This document shows, in pieces, positions 1 through 4,808 of a DNA stretch of 5,602 bases. The translations under genes and the position numbers were made by a program. The stretch's first letter is position 1. Every line of letters begins with the position of its first letter. Below the pieces are notes generated by a model, which ran no database searches, was not told the DNA's origin, and was given only the letters and a program-made list of their open reading frames with translations. The stretch is from Candidatus Thorarchaeota archaeon (lineage in GTDB: Archaea; Asgardarchaeota; Thorarchaeia; Thorarchaeales; Thorarchaeaceae): NCBI GenBank assembly GCA_020355105.1, contig CP070658.1, positions 761,961 through 767,562 on the forward strand, written 5' to 3'.

Positions 1-270
1 TGAGGAGTGCCATAGGCGGTACGCCTTGAGCACAATTGGATGCCCTTTCCACTGCGCAAGGTAGATTGATGCCTCCTTCCCGGAGTTCATCTGATAGACT
101 ACGTCGGTGACAAGTCCAAACTGGATAGCATCCTCTCTCACTGAGTCGAAGGTTAGTTCCTTGATTTCCGACCCTCTCCTGCTGCCTTCACCTTTCAGCG
201 CATCGCGCTTCTGGGCTAGGGCACCGCCTTTGAGAGGGTTGTATTTCTCGACTCGGCTCAGGCCAGGCAC
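1..270 (-). CDS. RIO-type serine/threonine protein kinase, N-terminal part (runs off left edge)
   Basis: Ninety codons are visible from a GTG at 270-268, and the frame stays open to the window edge. Residues 51-70 read as a RIO nucleotide-binding segment: FGLVTDVVYQ followed by MNSGKEASIY. SGKEA(S/N)(I/V)Y is the signature flexible loop that replaces the glycine-rich loop in RIO kinases. Residues 79-85 (IVLKAYR) carry the expected ATP-contacting lysine, K82. The catalytic loop and metal-binding Asp would lie beyond the left edge. RIO kinases are atypical kinases/ATPases; the archaeal and eukaryotic ones act in small ribosomal subunit maturation, but the loop here also resembles the bacterial RIO-like proteins, whose substrates are less clear. 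Residues 1-50 are a charged extension I do not recognise. The start is uncertain: an in-frame TGA at 297-295 closes the frame upstream, no in-frame ATG precedes the loop (the only one is codon 61), and no clear Shine-Dalgarno is seen. A 34-codon ORF in another frame overlaps this start. Confidence 0.8.
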   Translation of the reverse strand, partial: MPGLSRVEKYNPLKGGALAQKRDALKGEGSRRGSEIKELTFDSVREDAIQFGLVTDVVYQMNSGKEASIYLAQWKGHPIVLKAYRLWHSS

Positions 271-362
271 CAGCCAAGCATAGAGTCCAGTCGATCAGGT
301 TGCTTCTCTTTGTTCAACTTCTTTACGGACGCTCGTTGATTCAGCTGGCACGCATCTTTCAT
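258..362 (-). other. Short ORF (34 aa) overlapping the RIO kinase start; possible uORF or frameshifted N-terminus
   Basis: On the minus strand an ATG at 362-360 opens a 34-codon frame ending in TGA at 260-258. It overlaps the proposed GTG start of the kinase (270-268) by 13 bases in a different frame. The peptide starts MKDACQLNQ, contains a basic stretch (VKKLNKEKQ) and ends MLGWCLA. No homology is recognised. It could be a translationally coupled leader peptide, the real N-terminus of the kinase separated by a frameshift (natural or a sequencing error), or chance. Its soluble, lysine-rich composition looks somewhat coding-like, but the ORF is too short to be sure. Confidence 0.2.
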
Positions 363-482
363 TCAAAGCACTATAGACCAAGATAAGCAGACAACCAACC
401 ACTCGCCATGTGATTCCATGAGCACTCCATACTCGATGCGCAGAAAGAATGGCCAGCACAAAGAAGCAGCGGATGTCTAGTT

Positions 483-509
483 GACACCCTCAAAGCGGGT
501 GCAGGTGTC
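483..509. repeat. Small inverted repeat with two competing hairpins
   Basis: GACACC (483-488) pairs with GGTGTC (504-509) around a 15-base loop. Alternatively CACCC (485-489) pairs with GGGTG (497-501) around a 7-base loop. The two stems share bases 485-488 and cannot form together. There is no U-tract on either side, so it does not look like an intrinsic terminator. Function unknown; a structured 5' leader, a protein-binding palindrome or chance are all possible. Confidence 0.3.
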
Positions 510-587
510 CACTGTTAGAAATCTCAAGACCATCATAGGTAGACTGCACCTCCGTCCAATCAGACGAGTCGGGCTGCTCAGGTTAGC

Positions 588-593
588 TATATA
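588..593. promoter_or_regulatory. Palindromic TATATA box in the divergent intergenic region
   Basis: TATATA reads the same on both strands. On the minus strand it is preceded by CACAAATTC, giving an A-rich stretch where a BRE would lie; transcription would begin near 560-567 and give the RIO kinase gene a leader of roughly 290 bases. On the plus strand a start near 615-620 would give XPB a leader of about 125 bases. Which direction is used, if any, cannot be told from sequence. Confidence 0.3.
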
Positions 594-668
594 GAATTTG
601 TGGTCCTCAGAATCGAGAACAGAGTCTTCAACTATCTTCGAGGAATCAAGCATTGACCTGAAGGAAGG

Positions 669-680
669 ATTTATCTTAAA
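669..680 (+). promoter_or_regulatory. TATA-like box upstream of XPB
   Basis: The sequence ATTTATCTTAAA is A/T-rich in an otherwise mixed-composition region and is preceded by the purine-rich GAAGGAAGG, which could serve as a BRE. Archaeal TATA boxes are centred about 26 bases before the transcription start, placing the start near 700 and leaving a leader of about 44 bases, enough for the Shine-Dalgarno at 732-737. This is an assignment by spacing and composition. Confidence 0.45.
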
Positions 681-731
681 GTCAACTCGCCGTCCTTCGG
701 TTTCCGTCTGATATTGGAACGGAAAGGAACC

Positions 732-737
732 AGAGGA
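732..737 (+). promoter_or_regulatory. Shine-Dalgarno AGAGGA deciding the XPB start
   Basis: AGAGGA lies six bases before ATG 744, a good spacing. It directly abuts another ATG (738-740), which is followed at once by TAG (741-743) in the XPB frame. That stop rules out any upstream in-frame start, so 744 is the earliest possible XPB start and has the best-placed ribosome binding site. Confidence 0.55.
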
Positions 738-743
738 ATGTAG

Positions 744-2450
744 ATGCCCAACCCGATGAATCCGCTCATAGTGCAGTCTGACAAGTCTGTCCTATTGGAA
801 GTAGATAATCCTCTATACGAAGAGGCGCGAGACTCACTTGCCAGGTTTGCAGAACTTGTCAAATCCCCAGAATACGTTCACACCTACAGAGTGACTCCAC
901 TGAGCCTCTGGAATTCTGCAGCTATGGGGATGTCTGCGAGAGAGGTCGTTGACTCACTAGAGCGATACGCCAAGTATCCGATTCCTGACAATATCAAACG
1001 TGAGATTGTCGAATACATGGGAAGGTATGGTCAACTCACTCTGACGAAGGAGGGGCCTGATCTCCTGCTGCAGTGCGAAGAAGAGGACCTAGCCGAACTG
1101 ATATGGGCAGCCAAGAAGGTCAGGGAATACATCGAAGAACGTATCGATGAGCTGACATTTCGAGTAGATCCGGGCAAGCGAGGCTTTCTGAAGCATGCAC
1201 TAATTGAGCTCGGACATCCAGTTGAAGACCTTGCAGGATATGTAGAGGGAGAAGCGCTCCACTTCGACATGAGAGATGTCACATTGGAGGGAGTTCCATG
1301 GGGCCTACGCAAGTACCAGCAGGATGCAGCAGACACCTTCCATGCCGGTGGAGGAGTTCGTGGAGGGTCCGGCGTTGTAGTGTTGCCATGTGGTGCTGGT
1401 AAGACGATGGTGGGCATGGGAGCAATGGAGAAGCTCCAGACATCCACACTGATACTCTGTCCTAACGTTGTGGCGGTGCGGCAATGGATAAGCGAGCTTC
1501 TTGACAAGACAACCCTGACCCCTGAAGACTTGGGAGAGTACACTGGTGACATGAAAGAAGTACGCCCTGTCACGGTGGCGACGTATCAGATAATGACTTG
1601 GAGAAAGTCAAGAGATGACGAGTTCGAGCACTTCAAGATTTTTGAGGCCAGGAACTGGGGTCTCATCATCTACGATGAAGTCCATCTCCTTCCGGCGCCA
1701 GTCTTCAGAGTAACAGCGACAATCCAGGCCACAAGACGACTCGGTCTCACTGCAACGCTGGTCAGAGAAGACGATAGAGAAGAAGATGTGTTCAGTCTCA
1801 TTGGTCCGAAGAGGTACGACATGCCGTGGAAGCTTCTCGAGGATCAGGGTTGGATTGCCACGGCCGTCTGTTATGAGATTAGACTTGAACTCCCTGATGG
1901 GCTGAGAAGGAAGTACGCGCTCGCAGAGGATAGGAAGAAGTATAGAATAGCAGCTGAAAACCCGGACAAGCTCCCAATCATCAAAGAGCTGCTGAGCTAC
2001 CATCAAGCTGACAACATACTTGTCATTGGAATGTACCTAGACCAACTCAAGATTATTGCAGATGAGGTGAAGGCCCCGTTAATCACGGGCAAGACACCGA
2101 ATGTAGAGAGACAGAGGCTGTATGGAGCATTCCGAGAGGGGCAGGAGAAGATTCTTATCGTATCCAAGGTCGCCAACTTCGCACTGGACCTTCCAGATGC
2201 GAATGTTGCAATCCAGGTTTCTGGGACATTTGGCTCGAGACAGGAAGAGGCTCAAAGGCTGGGAAGAATCCTGCGGCCGAAGGCGGATGGCAGCTTTGCC
2301 AGGTTCTACTCCTTGGTTACAAAGGACACGAGAGACATGGATTTTGCAGCAAAGCGTCAACTCTTCCTTACTGAGCAGGGCTACCAATATGTCATAGCTT
2401 CAGCAGATGAGGATATCTGGGAACGGCGGCCTGAGAGTTTCTTCAGCTAG
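744..2450 (+). CDS. xpb: XPB/Rad25-type DNA helicase (superfamily 2), bacterial-type architecture
   Basis: This 568-residue protein is an ATP-dependent 3'-5' DNA helicase/translocase of the XPB family, which in eukaryotes opens DNA in TFIIH during transcription initiation and nucleotide excision repair. Residues 1-170 are the N-terminal domain with damage-recognition-like fold; its opening (PLIVQSDKSVLLEVD) matches what I recall of actinobacterial XPB proteins. Helicase motifs are all present: motif I PCGAGKT (215-221), DEVH box (311-314), motif III LTATLVRED (335-343) including the XPB-specific RED triplet (341-343), a motif V region SKVANFALDLP (474-484) and motif VI QRLGRILRP (504-512). 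The length fits bacterial XPB (about 550-600) better than typical archaeal forms (about 450) or human XPB (782). A five-residue glycine-rich insertion precedes motif I. The C-terminus ends shortly after the helicase core. It converges on the kinase gene with a 15-base gap. The gene is intact and likely active. Confidence 0.95.
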   Translation: MPNPMNPLIVQSDKSVLLEVDNPLYEEARDSLARFAELVKSPEYVHTYRVTPLSLWNSAAMGMSAREVVDSLERYAKYPIPDNIKREIVEYMGRYGQLTLTKEGPDLLLQCEEEDLAELIWAAKKVREYIEERIDELTFRVDPGKRGFLKHALIELGHPVEDLAGYVEGEALHFDMRDVTLEGVPWGLRKYQQDAADTFHAGGGVRGGSGVVVLPCGAGKTMVGMGAMEKLQTSTLILCPNVVAVRQWISELLDKTTLTPEDLGEYTGDMKEVRPVTVATYQIMTWRKSRDDEFEHFKIFEARNWGLIIYDEVHLLPAPVFRVTATIQATRRLGLTATLVREDDREEDVFSLIGPKRYDMPWKLLEDQGWIATAVCYEIRLELPDGLRRKYALAEDRKKYRIAAENPDKLPIIKELLSYHQADNILVIGMYLDQLKIIADEVKAPLITGKTPNVERQRLYGAFREGQEKILIVSKVANFALDLPDANVAIQVSGTFGSRQEEAQRLGRILRPKADGSFARFYSLVTKDTRDMDFAAKRQLFLTEQGYQYVIASADEDIWERRPESFFS

Positions 2451-2465
2451 TCTGCTCTGGCCACC

Positions 2466-3434
2466 TCACTCGTTAAGCATTGAGATGTGCCGCTTCAAGA
2501 AACCGGTCTTCTCCTGCAGATAGCTGAACATGGCCTTGGTCAGTAGAGGGTCAACCAGATTCTCCTCTACTTGCCCGGATTCAACTCGTATCAAACGTTC
2601 TGTGGTCCAAGCCACCACAGACATCAATGAGAGAGTTTTTAGGGCCTCAACTCTGGACCGTACAGTTTCGCTGTCGACCAGCGGGACCTCTCCAGCCCAC
2701 TCGCCTCTTGGTTCTGCCACCAAGTATGCTATGTCCAAAAGGGATTCACCAAAGGAGCTTTCGCTCCAATCAAGAAGGATCGCACGACTTTCTTGAAAGA
2801 CAATGTTGCTGGGCCGTAGGTCACCGTGCATGAAAGACCCCGACCAGAAAATGGTTGTGTCAACAATACTTCCGAGCGAATGCTGCAGTTCATCTACGGC
2901 ACCGACCATGGAACGAATCTTTGAAGATTCTGGCTCACTCAGATTCACCGCGGTCTGTATCCTCTCGTACCAGTCGTCGATGTATTCAGAGGGTCTCGAG
3001 TACACGCGGGCGTTTGGTGGACATTCTTGTTCCAGCTTGCGAATTACGTTGCCCAAGTGCGTCAACTCGCCTGAACTCATCGAGTGGAGATAGGAATGGA
3101 CTGTCCCCGGCTCGTACCGGTATACCATGAATGGAGTAGCCAGTTCATCAGGAAGAAACCCTGTAATGACAGGTTGTGGGCAAAGCCTGTCTTTGGCAAG
3201 CGTCCTGCAGATAGAGAACTCGTACTCGAATGGATTCTCTTGCATCCCCTTTAGACCCGGGAGCTTAAGCACAAACGTATCGCTGTCCGAGGTCACGAGC
3301 AGGTTGATGTTGGCCATTCCCCCAATCAAAGACCTATGAACATGGAGGCGACTCCGTTCCAGCTCTGGTTCCAACAACTTCTCGATGTCTGAAGGTCGAA
3401 GATTATGGACTTGCTTGACTGCTCTTCCTCTCAT
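2466..3434 (-). CDS. Aminoglycoside/choline kinase-family phosphotransferase
   Basis: This 322-residue protein has the protein-kinase-like fold of the APH/choline kinase superfamily, which phosphorylates small molecules with ATP. Visible elements: a GGMANINLLV segment (38-47) similar to the choline/thiamine kinase nucleotide loop, the ATP lysine in FVLKLPG (K57), an acidic helix (NPFEYEF, 67-73), a hinge (MVYRYEPG, 103-110), the catalytic loop HGDLRPSN (203-210; catalytic D205, metal-binding N210) and the second metal-binding Asp in LLDWS (D222). All catalytic residues are present, so it should be active. The substrate cannot be told: a choline, thiamine, amino sugar or other small alcohol or amine is possible. 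The ATG at 3434-3432 has no Shine-Dalgarno, but a TATA-like box lies 28-37 bases upstream, so the mRNA is probably nearly leaderless. It lies downstream of the RFC-like gene on the same strand with a 97-base gap and apparently has its own promoter. Confidence 0.85.
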   Translation of the reverse strand: MRGRAVKQVHNLRPSDIEKLLEPELERSRLHVHRSLIGGMANINLLVTSDSDTFVLKLPGLKGMQENPFEYEFSICRTLAKDRLCPQPVITGFLPDELATPFMVYRYEPGTVHSYLHSMSSGELTHLGNVIRKLEQECPPNARVYSRPSEYIDDWYERIQTAVNLSEPESSKIRSMVGAVDELQHSLGSIVDTTIFWSGSFMHGDLRPSNIVFQESRAILLDWSESSFGESLLDIAYLVAEPRGEWAGEVPLVDSETVRSRVEALKTLSLMSVVAWTTERLIRVESGQVEENLVDPLLTKAMFSYLQEKTGFLKRHISMLNE

Positions 3435-3461
3435 GGTACGCGACTCAAGAACGCTTTCTAA

Positions 3462-3471
3462 CCACTTAAAG
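3462..3471 (-). promoter_or_regulatory. TATA-like box for the APH-type kinase gene
   Basis: On the minus strand CTTTAAGTGG lies with its centre about 33 bases upstream of the ATG at 3434. The expected archaeal transcription start, about 26 bases downstream of the centre, falls near 3441-3443, leaving a leader of only about 8 bases. This fits the absence of a ribosome binding site ahead of the gene and suggests transcription independent of the RFC-like gene. Confidence 0.4.
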
Positions 3472-3531
3472 GATGTTCAACAAGTTGCGACTTCGGTCAT
3501 GGAGGAGACGATGACATGCTGTTTGAATTGG

Positions 3532-4653
3532 CTATTGCGTTTCGGAGGCAATCCTTCCAATTGATGCCAGAAGTGCAGTAATTTGGATAAATGGGTTCTG
3601 TGCCTGCACGAGTCGATGGTCAATCTCAGCCACCCTGTCCAGCATTGCCTTCAGAGCTTGAGGCTTGAAGCGCTTCCGGATAAGGTTCCGCTGAATGGCC
3701 AAGCAGACGTCTCCTGGAGAGTGGTTCTTCACTCCAAGGAGATTTCTCAGTATCTTTCGCGAGTCTACGAAGGCACCAGAGATCGCCAAGTCCAGCATCT
3801 TGCGAACGCTCTTCACGAACTCCGTTTCTGAACTCTCGTACACCTTTGTTTCGGTAACAGGTCGCCCATCAGCGGCTGCAATCTGCAGAAGATTGACAGC
3901 GAACCGTAAATCACCTCCAGACTCCCGTGCGACGGCGTCAAGAGCCGCCGAGTCGATTTCTAGATTCTCCTTTTTCGCAATGCCACTGAGGAATGGAACT
4001 GCGTCACCTTCGGAAACACTTGGGAAGTTGAGCGACAGACTCCGAGATATCACTGCAGGACTCCAGCCTGCAAGAGTTGGTGTCGTGAAAATGAACCGGC
4101 AAACATCACTGTAGATTTCCATGGTTCTTCGCAGGGCCTGTTGCATGCTGCCGCTGAGTGCATCAGCCTCGTCCAAGACAAGTACCTTCACCTTCTCATC
4201 AGACACAGTGACCGTGGATGCGAACAGCCGGATTGCACCCTGCAACAGCTGGGACCTATTCGGATCCCTTGTTCTCCCTTTGGCGTTTAGTTCGCTCTTC
4301 ACTTCTTTGAAGACCAGAGACATGTATTCGTCGAGTTCGGTGCGCTCAGACCGGTCCAGCTTGGCCAGTGCCTTGATGTCACGCTTAGCTTGGGCAACCG
4401 AATACCCAGATACGTTTCTCACATTGAGCATCTTGAAGTTGGATGTGAATGCATCACCCAGAAACTCACGGGAGAAGAGCAGGGCTGCCGTTGTCTTTCC
4501 GGTGCCATATGGACCATGTAGAATCATGTTAGGACAGGAGCCCGACTCCGCTAGCTTACGAAGCTGCGTGATAGCTCGGTCTTGCCCAATGAAATCGTCC
4601 CAGCTTTGAGGACTATATTTGACACTCCAGAGGGGCGGTTCCATTGGGTACAC
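3532..4653 (-). CDS. Divergent replication factor C small-subunit (clamp loader AAA+ ATPase) paralogue
   Basis: This 373-residue AAA+ protein is of the RFC small-subunit type, which in a pentamer with a large subunit loads the PCNA clamp on DNA using ATP. Elements in order: an N-terminal PPLWSVKYSPQSWDDFIGQ (6-24, matching the family W-x-E-K-Y-R-P...D-x-x-G-Q opening), Walker A GPYGTGKTT (47-55; usual GPPGTGKTT), Walker B VLVLDEAD (157-164), QQALRRTME (171-179), SRS (203-205) in place of the family SRC motif with its arginine finger R204 kept, and sensor 2 GDLRFAVN (247-254; R250). The C-terminal collar domain follows and ends close to the usual place. Oddities: the family NASDERGI box is replaced by NVRNVSGYS (77-85), the sensor 1 Asn aligns with P192, and about 50 extra residues lie between there and Walker B. 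The archaeal norm is about 320-330 residues. ATP binding and hydrolysis look retained. It is more likely a specialised paralogue than the housekeeping subunit. The start at 4653 is GTG; an ATG at 4644 (codon 4) is an alternative. Confidence 0.88.
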   Translation of the reverse strand: MYPMEPPLWSVKYSPQSWDDFIGQDRAITQLRKLAESGSCPNMILHGPYGTGKTTAALLFSREFLGDAFTSNFKMLNVRNVSGYSVAQAKRDIKALAKLDRSERTELDEYMSLVFKEVKSELNAKGRTRDPNRSQLLQGAIRLFASTVTVSDEKVKVLVLDEADALSGSMQQALRRTMEIYSDVCRFIFTTPTLAGWSPAVISRSLSLNFPSVSEGDAVPFLSGIAKKENLEIDSAALDAVARESGGDLRFAVNLLQIAAADGRPVTETKVYESSETEFVKSVRKMLDLAISGAFVDSRKILRNLLGVKNHSPGDVCLAIQRNLIRKRFKPQALKAMLDRVAEIDHRLVQAQNPFIQITALLASIGRIASETQ

Positions 4654-4674
4654 CTGGGCATCAGTACAGCTAGC

Positions 4675-4684
4675 CCAAAATAAG
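4675..4684 (-). promoter_or_regulatory. TATA-like box for the RFC-like gene
   Basis: On the minus strand CTTATTTTGG is centred near 4680. A transcription start about 26 bases downstream falls at roughly 4652-4656, essentially at the GTG (4653) and about ten bases before the in-frame ATG (4644). Neither start has a Shine-Dalgarno sequence, so a leaderless or very short-leader mRNA is likely, and this spacing makes ATG 4644 a serious alternative start. Confidence 0.4.
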
Positions 4685-4745
4685 GTTGCCTTTGAACAGT
4701 CGGCGTTTTAGCTATTCGCGAGGAGAATGGTCGAAACCAAAATGG

Positions 4746-4753
4746 TCTTAAAC
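4746..4753 (+). promoter_or_regulatory. TATA-like box for the right-hand plus-strand gene
   Basis: TCTTAAAC resembles the TCTTAAA core of the XPB upstream box and is preceded by GTCGAAACCAAAATGG, whose CGAAA could act as a BRE. A transcription start near 4775 would leave a leader of about 34 bases before ATG 4809. Only a weak GGA is seen ahead of that ATG. Assignment rests on composition and spacing. Confidence 0.35.
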
Positions 4754-4808
4754 AGAGAAATTCAGGGGCCTTGGCTGCTACCTCAAAAAACCGTGGCTTG
4801 GAAATAAC

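Larger units (their letters stand above)
271..743. other. Intergenic region between divergent RIO kinase and XPB genes
   Basis: This stretch of 473 bases lies between two divergent genes and should carry both promoters. It contains a TATATA box readable on either strand (588-593), a hairpin with two alternative pairings (483-509), a CTATAG element (371-376), the short minus-strand ORF at 258-362, and a TATA-like box just upstream of XPB (669-680). No convincing protein-coding frame, tRNA, or C/D-box guide RNA motif was seen. It is long for a prokaryotic divergent promoter region, so an unrecognised small RNA or a long 5' leader for the kinase is possible. Confidence 0.6.

Noticed and set aside
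418..480. Plus-strand ORF of 20 codons starting MSTPYSMRRKNG
   Set aside because: Too short, no ribosome binding site and no associated promoter beyond general A/T content.
295..489. Minus-strand frame without stops encoding hydrophobic residues (around FFVLAILSA and VVGCLLILVYSALN), possible small membrane protein
   Set aside because: There is no ATG in the frame, no ribosome binding site and no recognisable homologue; 64 open codons can arise by chance.
1031..1573. Long minus-strand open frame (180 codons) inside XPB
   Set aside because: It is entirely antisense to the helicase core, whose motifs are intact. The translated product is serine/proline/arginine-rich with no recognisable domain, as expected for the shadow of a real gene.
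4204..4362. Insertion in the RFC-like gene as an intein, which are common in archaeal RFC genes
   Set aside because: It is only about 50 residues, lacks the Cys/Ser start and His-Asn end of inteins, and does not sit in the Walker A loop where RFC inteins usually occur.
4121..4609. Plus-strand open frame (162 codons) opposite the RFC-like gene
   Set aside because: It lies antisense to the Walker A to Walker B coding region, and its serine-rich composition is typical of a shadow frame. The RFC reading is clearly the real one.
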